Positions 50,489-60,140 are shown, counted from the stretch's first letter. The stretch: 64,000 nt of DNA from Nocardia caishijiensis NBRC 108228 (GCF_001612825.1 NZ_BDBE01000036.1:1-64000), one strand, 5' to 3'. Notes: generated from the sequence alone by a model not told the origin. Numbers and translations: made by a program.

Positions 50489-51620
50489 CGGCACCGGTCG
50501 ACTCCGGGTGGAGCACGAGAACCGTGATCTCGCTCGGCGCGAACACGCGCAACGGCGGGCCCCAGAACCCGGTGCCGCGGCTGGTGTAGAGCTGAGTGTT
50601 GTTCGCGTGCCTGCTCAACCCCGCCACCACCGGTTGCTCCAGCCGGACCAGGTAGTGGAACGGCCAGATCTGCCCGCCGTGGGTGTGCCCGGAGATCTGC
50701 AGCGCCACCCCGGCGGCGACGGCATCGGCGATCTGCCTGGGCTGATGGGCGAGCAGCACCACCGGCAGGTCGGGTTCGGCACCGGCAAGGGCGGCGGGCA
50801 GATCGGGGCCGTGACCGGGGAGCCCGCGACCGGTCGGGTCGTCGATACCCGCGATGACGAGGCGGTCGCCGTCGCGAGTGAGAGTGCGGTGCTCGTTGTG
50901 CAGTGGCTGCCAGCCGAGGTCGGCCATGTAGTCGATCCAGCCCTGCGCGTCGCCGAAGTATTCGTGGTTGCCGGTGATGTAGAAGCGGCCGAGCGGGGCG
51001 ACCACCTTGCCGAGCGGATCGACCTGGGTCTGGCGCTTCGCGACCGAGCCGTCGGCGAGATCACCGGCGTGGCAAGCGATATCGGGTTCGAGGCCGTTCA
51101 CCACGTCGACCACCTTCTCCGACCAGCGCACGCGGTTCAGCGCGGCGTAGTGGGTGTCGGTGACCACGACCAGCCGCAGGCCGTCGAGGCCGGGGGCGAG
51201 GCCGCGGATGTCCACGTCGACGGTGCGCACCCGTGGCACCCGCCGCGCCTCGTACAGACCCCAGCCGATGAGGGCGAGCGCGGTGATCGCCACTGCGGCG
51301 GCCACCGGACGGGCCGGATCGTCGACACCGATCACCGTCAGCGCGCCACGGGCGAACACGCCGAGCACCGACCAGGCGAAGAACACCCAGGTCACGCCGA
51401 GCAGTGCGTCGCCGAGGATCACCGCCGGGTCGGATTGGGCCGGGCCGTGCCCGAGGAACATCGCCACCGGCAGGCAGACGACGAGGAACGCGGCGACGGC
51501 GGTGCCGATCCAGAACAGCGTTCCGGTGCCGCCGGTCGGTGCCCAGACCAGCGTCCACCAGGGCAGGGTCAGCAGCAGGGCTGGGATGAGCAGGAACATC
51601 AGGCGTACAGCGAGCTTCAC
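50469..51620 (-). CDS. Membrane-anchored metallophosphoesterase
   Basis: A 383-residue protein with four N-terminal hydrophobic helices (about residues 5-130) and a calcineurin-like phosphoesterase domain. Metal-ligand motifs: VVTDTHYA, HAGDLADG, YITGNHEYFGD and ISGHTHGGQIWPF, which is the full set of the YkuE/YaeI group. It is probably a membrane phosphatase acting on lipid or sugar phosphates. The start at GTG 51620 is chosen for its position before the first helix; the ribosome-binding site is weak. It overlaps the lipoprotein 3' end by 20 bp. Confidence 0.82.
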   Translation of the reverse strand: MKLAVRLMFLLIPALLLTLPWWTLVWAPTGGTGTLFWIGTAVAAFLVVCLPVAMFLGHGPAQSDPAVILGDALLGVTWVFFAWSVLGVFARGALTVIGVDDPARPVAAAVAITALALIGWGLYEARRVPRVRTVDVDIRGLAPGLDGLRLVVVTDTHYAALNRVRWSEKVVDVVNGLEPDIACHAGDLADGSVAKRQTQVDPLGKVVAPLGRFYITGNHEYFGDAQGWIDYMADLGWQPLHNEHRTLTRDGDRLVIAGIDDPTGRGLPGHGPDLPAALAGAEPDLPVVLLAHQPRQIADAVAAGVALQISGHTHGGQIWPFHYLVRLEQPVVAGLSRHANNTQLYTSRGTGFWGPPLRVFAPSEITVLVLHPESTGAVSGAAG

Positions 51621-51852
51621 GGGGTCCCGTTCTGCAGGGGCCGCCGGGGTCGCGGCACGAATTTCCCCACCAGCGTAGCGCCCGGATCGGCGGCGGCGCC
51701 GAGGCGAAAACGCGGGCCGGTGAAGGTGGCTGCGTCGCACCGTAATTCGATGTGTGCCGGGGGCGGTCGGGCGCGCTATGCTGCCCGGCAGGACCTCGCC
51801 GCGAGGCGGGTCGTGTGGGGAGCGGCGTGGCCGCGTCAGTGAAAGGTCGATC

Positions 51853-52995
51853 ATGCGTGGCGTAAACGGGGGAGGGGCGCCTGCGCGCCGATCCGGGCGG
51901 GTCCGGCGGACCCTGATCGGGGTCACCGCGGCGGTGTTGTTGCCGTTCGGGGCGGCGGTTCCGGCGGGTGCCGACGCCGATCCGAACGCCATCGACTTCG
52001 CGGTCGAGTCGTCGATGGGCACCATCAACACCCGCATCGTGCGCGCGGCCGACGGCAACACCGACCGGGTGGTGTACCTGCTCGACGGTGAACGCGCCGA
52101 GAACGACCTGAACGGCTGGGAGAAGCACACCTCCATCCCGGCACAGATGGCGAAGTTCAACATCAACGTCGTGATGCCGGTCGGTGGGCAGTCCAGTTTC
52201 TACGCCGACTGGGAGCAGCCGAGCAGCTTCAACGGGGTCAATCCCGACGGGTCCATGCTGCCGAGCGCCGACTCCGGGTCGGCCATCGGTGGCTGGGAGG
52301 ACACCCAGGGCAAGACCACCACCTACCAGTGGGAAACCTTCATCACCAAGACGCTGCCCGAGGCGCTGAAGTCCAGGCTCGGGTTCAGTGCGACGCGCAA
52401 CGGTGTGCTCGGACTGTCCAGCGGCGGCAGCGCGGCGCTGCTGATGGCCGCCTACCACCCCGAGCAGTTCAGCTACGCGGGGTCGCTGTCGGGGTATCTG
52501 CACATGTCGATGCCCGGTATGCGGGAGGCGCTCGGGGCGGCGATGATCGCCAGCGGCGGATACAACATCGAGGCGATGGCACCGGCGGGCAGCGAGAAGT
52601 GGCGGCGGATGGACCCCTACGGGTTCGCCGAGAAGCTGATCGCGAACAATACCCGTCTCTACATCTCGGCCGGTAGCGCCAAGCCCGCCGATCAGGATCT
52701 GTCGTCCGTCGATGCGATCACCCAGGGTATGCCGCTGGAGGCGATCGCCCTCGCCAACACCCGCTCGTTCGAAAAGCGGCTCACCGCACTGGGTTACACC
52801 AACGTCACCTACGACTTTCCCGACATCGGCATCCACAACTGGGGCACCTGGGAGCAGGTGGCCATCCGGTTGATGCCGGAGATGGCGCCGCACATCGGCA
52901 AGCCGCTGCCCGCCGGTGCCAAGCCGCCCGCGGGTGCGGCGCCGCCGGGTGCGCCCGGTGCGGAGCCGCCTGCCGGTGGTGCGCCGCCGAAGTAG
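51853..52995 (+). CDS. Mycolyltransferase / antigen 85-type esterase
   Basis: A 380-residue secreted alpha/beta hydrolase. The signal peptide (about residues 1-40) ends AGADADPN. The nucleophile elbow is GLSSGGSAALLMAAYHPEQF (Ser about 187), and the late His is in DIGIHNWGTWEQVA, matching the S...H order of antigen 85 proteins. The tail (about 352-380) is a Pro/Ala/Gly-rich extension. These enzymes transfer mycolates onto arabinogalactan and trehalose. ATG 51853 follows AAAGG. It converges on an Emb-type arabinosyltransferase gene. Confidence 0.88.
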   Translation: MRGVNGGGAPARRSGRVRRTLIGVTAAVLLPFGAAVPAGADADPNAIDFAVESSMGTINTRIVRAADGNTDRVVYLLDGERAENDLNGWEKHTSIPAQMAKFNINVVMPVGGQSSFYADWEQPSSFNGVNPDGSMLPSADSGSAIGGWEDTQGKTTTYQWETFITKTLPEALKSRLGFSATRNGVLGLSSGGSAALLMAAYHPEQFSYAGSLSGYLHMSMPGMREALGAAMIASGGYNIEAMAPAGSEKWRRMDPYGFAEKLIANNTRLYISAGSAKPADQDLSSVDAITQGMPLEAIALANTRSFEKRLTALGYTNVTYDFPDIGIHNWGTWEQVAIRLMPEMAPHIGKPLPAGAKPPAGAAPPGAPGAEPPAGGAPPK

Positions 52996-53012
52996 GTTCT
53001 CGCGCAACCCGA

Positions 53013-53050
53013 CCGCCGCTGCCCGCGTGGGCAGCGGCGGTTTTCGTTTT
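53013..53050. terminator. Shared terminator between mycolyltransferase and emb genes
   Basis: A perfect 12-bp GC stem (53013-53024 / 53029-53040) with a GCGT loop, then TTTTCGTTTT on the plus strand. It lies between two convergent stops and can serve both. Confidence 0.88.
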
Positions 53051-53066
53051 CGGAGCGTTCGTCGGG

Positions 53067-56000
53067 TCAGCTGGTTCTGATCGGTGCGGCGGTCGACCAA
53101 CCCCAGGTGGAGTCGGTTTCGACGGTGATCTCGGCGGGGGGAGCGGTGATCAGGCGGGTGAGGCGTTGGAGTTCGCCCCAGTCGCGGGTCCAGTCGTCGG
53201 CCAGGTAGGACGGGATGGTCTGCGATCGCATGAGCATGCCGGTCCAGCCGAGGGGGCCACCGCCGGTTTCGCCCTGCCATGTTTCGGAGACCTGGGCGTT
53301 GAGTTTGTCGGGCAGGATCCGCCAGATCGGCATCTGTGCCACCCCGGCCCGATGATCGAACGGGCGCTGACACGGGAAAGCCAGTCCCACATGCCAATCC
53401 GCGAGAACCGGGTTCTCCGTGCCGACCATCGTGTTCAGCGTGGCCAGCTTCGGCAACCGCGGCGGGGTGAGCGCCACCCACTGCATCGGGTCCGGTTCCC
53501 CCTCGACGACCAGGCGAACGGCGGTCGTGCCCGCGGGGACCCGGTCCAACCCGACCGGAAGGTTCCGCCACCCGGGTGCGCCACCGACAGTCGGCGGAAC
53601 TGCCTCTCCCAGTAGCGAAAACGCCCCGTCGGCCGCCCGTGCGAACTCCACCCGCAGCCGCTGCCCCGGCATCCGCGACCCATCCGGACCCACGCCCTCG
53701 ATGCGCCCCGCGACAGTCAGAATCAGCACCCGGTACGCCGAATCCCGCCGCACCGCATCCCCATCCAGCCGATACCACTGGGTAACCAACCTGCTGGCCC
53801 GAGGCTCGCCCACGGCGTAACTCCCGAGCACCGGCGTCCGCTCCGGCGCAAGCCCGAACGGCAACGCCACGCCACTGCCGTTGACGCCGGTGAACCCGAC
53901 CCCGCCCAGGCCACCATTTCCTGGTGCTGCGCCTCCGGTCGGCCCGCCGGTGCCCGGCCCTGCGGCTCCACTCGGCGCACCGCTACCGGGACCCGCGGCT
54001 CCGGTCGGTGCGCCGTTATCAGGCCCCGGCATGGAGCCGGGCGCACCATTGTTCGGTCCACCGGAAGCGCCCACGGCGCCGCGAGCATCCCCACGCGGTC
54101 CTGCGCTGCCACCTACCGGTCCGCCAGGCGCGGCACCAGTCGGCCCGCCGGACGAGGCGCCATTCGCTCCGCCGGGCGCCGCGCCGCTCGGGGCGTCGGC
54201 GCTGGGTCCTACACTTCCACCAGGTGCTCCGGCGCCGGGGGCGCCCTGTGGGGGTCCGGCCGGTCCACCGGGTGCGGCGCCGGGGCCGGAACCGGAGGGG
54301 GGTGCGGAGGACTGGCCGGGGCCGGGGTCGGGGGTGAGGCTGCCGATGCCGTTGGGGGTGAAGCCGGTGTTCTCGGCGGCGAGGCTGTCGGCGAGGGTGC
54401 CGGTGTACGGGGTGAGGAGGGAGTCGGCGGTATCGGTTTCCACCAGGACGTCGTCGGCCATGGCGCACGGGTTGCCGGTGAGGGCGCGCAGGTTGGACAG
54501 GCCGACCGAGTAGGCGGGGTACTGCGAGATCGCCGCCGAAGCCAGCGAGCCGACCTCGAACAGCACCAGTGCCGCCGCTGCGAGGGTGAGCGGCGCGATC
54601 GGAGCGATCATGAAACGACCGGTCGCGGTGGGCTTCTTCGCCGACAACGCCTTGCTGTCGGCCTCGGCCGCTCGCGGTTCCACGGCGTGCTCGGCCGAGT
54701 TCCGCTGGTTGTCGAGCTCGGAATTGCTTGGCTGGTCGTCGTCGACAGGTGTCTGGTGTTCAGGTTGCGGTGCGATGGCGTCGTGGTCGGAAGAGCGGAC
54801 GCTGGTGCGGTGCTCCTGGGGGCGTTCGCGGTAGTACTGGTACAGCGCCACGAGCAGGGTGGCTGCCGTGGCAGTGAGGGCGAGGGTGGACAGGCTGACG
54901 GTGCCGAGAACCGGGGCACGGTCGGGCCAGGGGACGCCGTAGCCGGAGACGTACCACCAGCCGTTGGACCCGGTGAGGCTCACCGCGAGGAGGAACAGCA
55001 CCGCCGCGGCGAAGAGCGTCCGCACGTGCGGGGCTCGAATTGTCCTGCGAGTCAGCGCGACTGCGGTGACGGCGGCGAGGGCGGCGGCCAGCCCCGCGTA
55101 CACGCCGAAGTGGTGGGTCCACTTCGTCGGGGTGAACATCATCAGCAGCAATGCCATGAAAACCATTGCGATCAGCCGGTTTACCGGCCCGCGTGCGGTG
55201 CCGGTAACCCATCCGCGACGCAGGGTGGTGAGGATTCCGACGACCAGGCACAGCAGCATGGCGAGGATGCCGAAACGGCGGGCCAGGGAGCCGTCGGGGT
55301 TCACCGACAACAGAGTGTCCCAGCGGGTGCGTTCCTCGAACCAGGACATGTCGGGGCCGACGAGCTGGCGGACACGCGTGGCTTCCAGCACGGTCGCCAG
55401 GGTCTGGTCGGCGAACACCACCACCAACACGAGCGTGCCCGCCGCGGCGATCGGCGCGAGCAGAGCCGCGTAGCCGCCAGGGGTGGCGCCCGAGCGGTCG
55501 ACGATCCCGCGCAGAACAGGACGCGATGCCGCCACCAGCGCCGCGACACAGATCAAGCCGGTGGGACCGGCGGCCAGCGAGAACGCCGCGACGAGCACCG
55601 CGACGGCGGCGGGGAGCAGCCGCCGGGTGGCCACCGCCCGCTCCATCGAGCACCAGGTGAGCAGGGCCCCGACGGCGATCAGCGGTTCCGGACGCAGTCC
55701 GTTGTTGTAGGGCAACCAGATCGAGAGGAACACCAGCGCACCGGTCCACACCGCCCAGCGATGCGAGGTGATTCCCAACCGGGGCAGCACCTCCCGACTG
55801 AGCACCAACCAGCACACCAGCCCGGCCAGCAACGCGGGCAACCGCATCCACACCCCGGCCTCGCTGACCCGACTCATCCAGGCGAGCACCTCGTACGGCC
55901 AGCCGAACGGCGCCTCCGCCACCTGGAACCACCGGTAGTAGTTGGCCGTGTACCCGGCCTCGCGCGCGGACCGCGCCATCGTGAGGATGTACCCGTCGTC

Positions 56001-57143
56001 GGAACTGTTCGCGCCGATCACGTGCCATCCGACCAGCACCCCGGCCACGGTGACGTCGACCGCGCCGAACCGCCACCAGCGCGCGGGCAGAACCCGCCGC
56101 GTCCGTCTGCCGTCGCGAAGATCGCCACGATGCAAGCAGATCAGCGCCACCAGCGTGGACAACACCGCACCGATGATCGCCGCCAGCTTCCATCCACTCG
56201 GGCTCGACGAGAACCGCGCGTCGATCTCGGCATGCAACCGCGCATCACCGAGCCGCCCCCGATCCAGCTCGGTGAACACCCCGACAACCTGCGGCCGCAC
56301 ATCCCCCTGCACAACCGTCCGTACCACCACGCCGTCGCGCGCTGTCACCCCGACGATCTCGGCGGTAGTACTTCCCGCATCGGAAGACACGACCAGCGCA
56401 CAACTTCCGTCCGCCGAGCCTGACGCACCGTCACCGCCAGGTGCCCTCGACGGCGCGCTTCCGCCAGGTGCGCTGGGCGATGGGCTCGGCACCCCTGTCG
56501 CGGGCCTGTCCGCGGGTGCTCCCGCTGGTGCGTCGGGCGGTGGGCTCGGGATCCCTGCGGCGGGTGCGCCCGTAAGCGTTTTGGCTGGTGTGCCAGGGGG
56601 TGGGGTCGGGACCCCTGCGGCCCCGTCCGTGGGCGTTCCGGCTGGTGCCCCGGGGGGTGGGCTCGGCAGCCCTGCGGCGGGTCCGCCCGCAGGCGCCCCG
56701 GTTGGTGCGTCGGGTGCTGACGGCAAGGGCGGCCCATCGGCGCCCGGCGCTCCGGAACCCACGGGGAGATCGCCGAGCGGAACACTCAGTAGTAGCCGGT
56801 CGCGCAACACCATCGAGAGTGTGCGGCCCAGGTCGGGACGGTCCTCGATACGGGCGACGAGCCCCTTGGAACCGGCGCGCGGGGCCTGGGGTGGGACGGT
56901 CGACACGACGGTCCCCCCGGCGAAGCCTCGCAGGGCGTTGCACGGGATGCGCACGTCGAGGCTCAGCGGCACGTAGTGCACAAGCGGTGCGCTGACCTGC
57001 AACGACGCGTCCTGCGGCCAGTCCAGGCTCGCCCGCTGCTGATGCACGGGAAGCAGCGGAACGAGAACCGCCAGCAACAAACCGAGCGCCCCCGCCACGA
57101 TCCCAACAATTTTCGCTCGGCCGAAGCCGGAATCTCCACCCAC
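53067..57143 (-). CDS. Emb-type arabinosyltransferase with two low-complexity insertions
   Basis: A 1358-residue GT-C arabinofuranosyltransferase of the EmbA/B/C family, which adds arabinose from decaprenyl-phosphoryl arabinose to arabinogalactan or lipoarabinomannan. The first extracytoplasmic loop starts PQDASLQVSAPLVHYVPL; the catalytic GT-C loop is GANSSDDGYILTMAR (about 378-392); the conserved WTHHFG motif is at about 675. About thirteen membrane helices are visible. Usual Emb length is about 1100. The extra length comes from a Pro/Ala/Gly/Ser stretch at about 130-246 and another at about 938-1083. GTG 57143. Confidence 0.88.
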   Translation of the reverse strand: MGGDSGFGRAKIVGIVAGALGLLLAVLVPLLPVHQQRASLDWPQDASLQVSAPLVHYVPLSLDVRIPCNALRGFAGGTVVSTVPPQAPRAGSKGLVARIEDRPDLGRTLSMVLRDRLLLSVPLGDLPVGSGAPGADGPPLPSAPDAPTGAPAGGPAAGLPSPPPGAPAGTPTDGAAGVPTPPPGTPAKTLTGAPAAGIPSPPPDAPAGAPADRPATGVPSPSPSAPGGSAPSRAPGGDGASGSADGSCALVVSSDAGSTTAEIVGVTARDGVVVRTVVQGDVRPQVVGVFTELDRGRLGDARLHAEIDARFSSSPSGWKLAAIIGAVLSTLVALICLHRGDLRDGRRTRRVLPARWWRFGAVDVTVAGVLVGWHVIGANSSDDGYILTMARSAREAGYTANYYRWFQVAEAPFGWPYEVLAWMSRVSEAGVWMRLPALLAGLVCWLVLSREVLPRLGITSHRWAVWTGALVFLSIWLPYNNGLRPEPLIAVGALLTWCSMERAVATRRLLPAAVAVLVAAFSLAAGPTGLICVAALVAASRPVLRGIVDRSGATPGGYAALLAPIAAAGTLVLVVVFADQTLATVLEATRVRQLVGPDMSWFEERTRWDTLLSVNPDGSLARRFGILAMLLCLVVGILTTLRRGWVTGTARGPVNRLIAMVFMALLLMMFTPTKWTHHFGVYAGLAAALAAVTAVALTRRTIRAPHVRTLFAAAVLFLLAVSLTGSNGWWYVSGYGVPWPDRAPVLGTVSLSTLALTATAATLLVALYQYYRERPQEHRTSVRSSDHDAIAPQPEHQTPVDDDQPSNSELDNQRNSAEHAVEPRAAEADSKALSAKKPTATGRFMIAPIAPLTLAAAALVLFEVGSLASAAISQYPAYSVGLSNLRALTGNPCAMADDVLVETDTADSLLTPYTGTLADSLAAENTGFTPNGIGSLTPDPGPGQSSAPPSGSGPGAAPGGPAGPPQGAPGAGAPGGSVGPSADAPSGAAPGGANGASSGGPTGAAPGGPVGGSAGPRGDARGAVGASGGPNNGAPGSMPGPDNGAPTGAAGPGSGAPSGAAGPGTGGPTGGAAPGNGGLGGVGFTGVNGSGVALPFGLAPERTPVLGSYAVGEPRASRLVTQWYRLDGDAVRRDSAYRVLILTVAGRIEGVGPDGSRMPGQRLRVEFARAADGAFSLLGEAVPPTVGGAPGWRNLPVGLDRVPAGTTAVRLVVEGEPDPMQWVALTPPRLPKLATLNTMVGTENPVLADWHVGLAFPCQRPFDHRAGVAQMPIWRILPDKLNAQVSETWQGETGGGPLGWTGMLMRSQTIPSYLADDWTRDWGELQRLTRLITAPPAEITVETDSTWGWSTAAPIRTS
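53894..54332 (-). repeat. Gly/Pro/Ala-rich repeat tract in the emb gene (second)
   Basis: About 145 residues of GAPGG/GAAGPG-type repeats with many GPxSGAPSGAAGPG units, inside the large C-terminal extracytoplasmic domain. Confidence 0.65.
56408..56756 (-). repeat. Pro/Ala-rich repeat tract in the emb gene (first)
   Basis: About four degenerate units of around 20 residues, each ending near GxPSPPP (APAAGIPSPPPDAPAGAPAD type). It lies inside the first extracytoplasmic loop. Confidence 0.65.
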
Positions 57144-57234
57144 GACAGACGATGCTAAGCCGTCGCCCGGACTCCCACCCAGTCACTTCATGATCACCAC
57201 ACTCCGGTGGCGGCATCGGTCGCCCAGAAGGAGG

Positions 57235-58188
57235 TCAGGAGGTGGGGCGACGTAGTTCGGTGACGGCGATGCGCGCGGCTTCGCCGATGGCGGCGTCGAC
57301 GACGGGGAGGTCGGGGTCGGCGCGGGCCGCGCGGGTGAACACCGCGACGGCGACCGGTGTCTCACCGGCGAATTCGACGACGGCGACCTCGTTGCGGATG
57401 ATCCCGATGGTCCCGGTCTTGCCCGCGACCACGACATCGCGATGCGGGAACGCGGCGCGGATACGGTGTGGCCAGATCTGATCGCGCATGATCGAGCGTA
57501 CGAATTCGGTGCTCTGCGTGGACAGCACCCGACCCGACCAGAGCTGGGTCAGCAGCGTGGTCATGTCCGCCGGGGTGGTCGCGCTGGCGTAGGCGGGGTC
57601 GTAGGCCGACACGGTCCACGCCTCGTCGTTGTCGGCCAGCACCGCGAAAGCCTCGGCGGTGCTGTGGGTGTCGGTGTCACGCACGAGGCTGCGATGTTGA
57701 TCGGCGGTGCCACCGATCACCCGGGTTTCGGTGAGACCGAGTTCGGCGGCCAAGTCGGTGACGGCGGCCAGCCCGAGTTCACCGAGGAGCACATCGGCGG
57801 CGGCGTTGTCGGAAACCGTCATCATCGAGGCCACCAGATCGCGACGGCTCAGCGTGATCGGATCACGCAGTGCGGCAATGCCGGTCGGGCCCGGCGTGCA
57901 GTCGGCGGGATCGACGGTGAGCCTGTCCGTCGGATCGATGCGTCCCCGGTCCACCTCGCGGAAGAACGCGACGCACACCAGCAGCTTGTACGCCGACGCC
58001 ATCACCACGCGATCCCACCCGCCGACCGAGATCTCCGCGGCCGAACCATCACACCGCCGCGCGTGCACCCACCCGCTGCACCCGGCGTCGGCGAACACCG
58101 CCCGGATCCGGTCCGCCGCCGTCGCGACCGCCCACCCGGTGGCCGCGTCCGCCGACCGCTCACGGAGCATGTCGAACGATCTGCTCAC
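57235..58188 (-). CDS. Serine hydrolase, class A beta-lactamase fold
   Basis: A 317-residue protein with the serine beta-lactamase/transpeptidase motifs: SAYK (about 63-66, the SxxK nucleophile), SDN in MTVSDNAAADVLLG and KTG in VAGKTGTIGI. The ExxLN general-base motif of true class A enzymes is not evident, and no signal peptide is visible, so a cytoplasmic or non-lactamase serine hydrolase is possible. GTG 58188 overlaps the LysR stop (GTGA), so the two are translated together. That pairing suggests the LysR protein may govern this gene as well as the divergent beta-lactamase. Confidence 0.75.
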   Translation of the reverse strand: MSRSFDMLRERSADAATGWAVATAADRIRAVFADAGCSGWVHARRCDGSAAEISVGGWDRVVMASAYKLLVCVAFFREVDRGRIDPTDRLTVDPADCTPGPTGIAALRDPITLSRRDLVASMMTVSDNAAADVLLGELGLAAVTDLAAELGLTETRVIGGTADQHRSLVRDTDTHSTAEAFAVLADNDEAWTVSAYDPAYASATTPADMTTLLTQLWSGRVLSTQSTEFVRSIMRDQIWPHRIRAAFPHRDVVVAGKTGTIGIIRNEVAVVEFAGETPVAVAVFTRAARADPDLPVVDAAIGEAARIAVTELRRPTS

Positions 58189-59051
58189 CGCAACCGCTCC
58201 CGGTACAGCACACGATCCAGTACGTCCGCCTGCCCACGCGTGTCGGCGCGTCGAATCACCCTGACCCGCAACGCGACCGACTGCGGTGCCAAGGTCAGCC
58301 ACGCGACACCGGGCGTGGGAGTGGGCGCGGTGGTCGTCAGGCCGAAGCTTGTCCCGGCCGCCACCGCCGCCAGGACGGCGCGGTCGTCGGGCGCCGGGAG
58401 CGGCGGGGTGTCGAGGCCGCGCTCGCGCAGGAGATCGAGGAGCGCGTCGTGTGCGGGCGGGTTGGCCGGACGCGGCGGGTGGGCGAAATGCAAACCGGTG
58501 AGCATGGGGAACGTGGGGCGCTCGGTGGTGGTGGTCCGGTGCCCGGCGGGCACGACCAGCCAACGGGGGAGTTTCACGACGGGGCCCGCCTCCACGCCGT
58601 CGACCAAAGCCGGGTGTTCGATCACCGCGACGTCGCAGATGCCCGCCCGCACGTCGGCGACGAGGTCGACGGTCCCGGCGATCGTGGTCGACACCGTCCC
58701 GCCCTCGGGCCGCAACGCGGTGACGCAGGCGGTGACCACCCGGTCGGGCAGGGCGGTGGTCGCCGCGAAGCGGACGGTGCCGCTGAGCTGGGCGATGCGC
58801 CGGGATTCGGCGAGCAGGCGATCGGCGTCGTCGATCAGGAGCCGGGCGCGAGCCAGCAGCTGCCTGCCCGCCGGGGTGAGGACGGCGCCCTGGGTGGTGC
58901 GGTGGACGAGCTCGAGCTCGAGATGGTGTTCGAGGCGCCGCAAGCCCTGCGACAGCGGCGGCTGGGTCATGTCGAGTGCCGCCGCGGCCCGCCCGAAATG
59001 GCCCTCGTCCGCGACGGCGACGAAGAACCGGAGGTGGCGCAGCAGGTCCAT
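58185..59051 (-). CDS. LysR-family regulator, probably AmpR-like
   Basis: A 288-residue LysR regulator: MDLLRHLRFFVAVADEGHFG, then AAAALDMTQPPLSQGLRRLE for the HTH and a periplasmic-binding-like effector domain from about residue 90. It diverges from a class A beta-lactamase gene at 59217 across 165 bp, the arrangement of ampR with its beta-lactamase in several bacteria including Nocardia. The inverted repeat TCGCCCG-AAC-CGGGCGA (59083-59099) lies 32 bp upstream of its ATG 59051. Confidence 0.85.
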   Translation of the reverse strand: MDLLRHLRFFVAVADEGHFGRAAAALDMTQPPLSQGLRRLEHHLELELVHRTTQGAVLTPAGRQLLARARLLIDDADRLLAESRRIAQLSGTVRFAATTALPDRVVTACVTALRPEGGTVSTTIAGTVDLVADVRAGICDVAVIEHPALVDGVEAGPVVKLPRWLVVPAGHRTTTTERPTFPMLTGLHFAHPPRPANPPAHDALLDLLRERGLDTPPLPAPDDRAVLAAVAAGTSFGLTTTAPTPTPGVAWLTLAPQSVALRVRVIRRADTRGQADVLDRVLYRERLR

Positions 59052-59082
59052 GTGGCCATTGAACCAGCGGGCACGCGACGAC

Positions 59083-59099
59083 TCGCCCGAACCGGGCGA
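59083..59099. promoter_or_regulatory. 7-bp inverted repeat in lysR/bla intergenic region
   Basis: TCGCCCG (59083-59089) and CGGGCGA (59093-59099) around AAC. A candidate regulator site between the divergent lysR and bla genes; no clear T-N11-A LysR box was recognised by eye. Confidence 0.4.
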
Positions 59100-59216
59100 A
59101 GTGCGCGCCGTATCGGCTCGGACACCGGCCCCGACGTGCGACGATATCGATCGCGACTCGCCGCCGTCGGCACCGGATATTGGCCGCGACCCGGCGGGTG
59201 ATGGTGTGGTGCGACG

Positions 59217-60140
59217 GTGACTTTCTCCGCTACCGAACGCTCGATCCGCAGGCGCCTCGCGGCCGCCGCTCTCGCTGTCGCCACGCTGACCTTCACCGCC
59301 TGCTCGTCCGAACCGGCACCTCCGGCCGCGACCTCGAGCGCTCCCGGCGCGCCTGCCGGGACGACCCAGTTCGCGGCACTGGAATCGAAATACGGTGCGC
59401 GACTCGGCCTCTCGGTCACCGACACCGGCTCCGGTGCCACCGTCGCCTACCGGGCCGACGAACGCTTCCCCATCGCCTCGACCTTCAAGGGCCTGGCCTG
59501 CGGTGCCCTGCTGCAAGCCCATCCGCTCTCGACCGGGTACTTCGACCAGGTCGTCCACTACACCGCCGCCGACCTGGTGGAGTACTCGCCCGAAACGGAG
59601 AAGCACGTCGACACCGGCATGACGGTCGCGGCCCTGTGCCACGCCACCATCACCCTGTCCGACAACACCGCGGGCAACCTGGTGCTCCGATTGCTGGGTG
59701 GCCCAGCGGGTTTCACCGCGTTCCTGCGCACTCTCGGCGACAACGTCACGCGCCTGGACCGCTGGGAAACCGAACTCAACACCGCTGTCCCCGGCGACGA
59801 ACGCGACACCACCACCCCGGCGGCCCTCGCCGCCGACTACCGCGCCCTCGTCGTCGGCAACGCACTCGCCGAACCCGAACGTGCCCAGCTCGCCGAGTGG
59901 CTGAAGGCCAACACCACGGGCGGCAAACGCATCGAGGCGGGTCTGCCCGCCGACTGGATCGTCGGCGACAAGACCGGCAGCCCCGCCTACGGTTCCGCAC
60001 TCGACGTCGCCGTCGCCTGGCCGCCGAACCGCCCCCCGCTGGTCCTGGCGGTCCTGTCGACCAAATCCGAGCAGGACGCCGAACCATCGAACGAACTCCT
60101 CGCGGAGGCATCGAGAGCCGCTGTCACCCAGCTCAATTGA
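59217..60140 (+). CDS. bla: Class A beta-lactamase (lipoprotein)
   Basis: A 307-residue class A beta-lactamase. The signal peptide ends in the lipobox LTFTACSS, so the enzyme may be membrane-anchored. Motifs: STFK (about residue 87, nucleophile Ser70 in standard numbering), SDN (about 148), ETELN (about 184, with Glu166) and DKTGS (about 252). All catalytic residues are intact, so hydrolysis of penicillins and perhaps cephalosporins is expected. GTG 59217. It is divergent from the LysR gene that probably induces it. Nocardia class A enzymes (AST/FAR type) have this layout. Confidence 0.92.
   Translation: MTFSATERSIRRRLAAAALAVATLTFTACSSEPAPPAATSSAPGAPAGTTQFAALESKYGARLGLSVTDTGSGATVAYRADERFPIASTFKGLACGALLQAHPLSTGYFDQVVHYTAADLVEYSPETEKHVDTGMTVAALCHATITLSDNTAGNLVLRLLGGPAGFTAFLRTLGDNVTRLDRWETELNTAVPGDERDTTTPAALAADYRALVVGNALAEPERAQLAEWLKANTTGGKRIEAGLPADWIVGDKTGSPAYGSALDVAVAWPPNRPPLVLAVLSTKSEQDAEPSNELLAEASRAAVTQLN

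Noticed and set aside
51061..53778. A 905-codon minus-strand frame across the mycolyltransferase gene
   Set aside because: The plus strand there encodes an intact signal peptide and catalytic triad. The minus frame is Arg/Gly-rich with no domain, a typical shadow.
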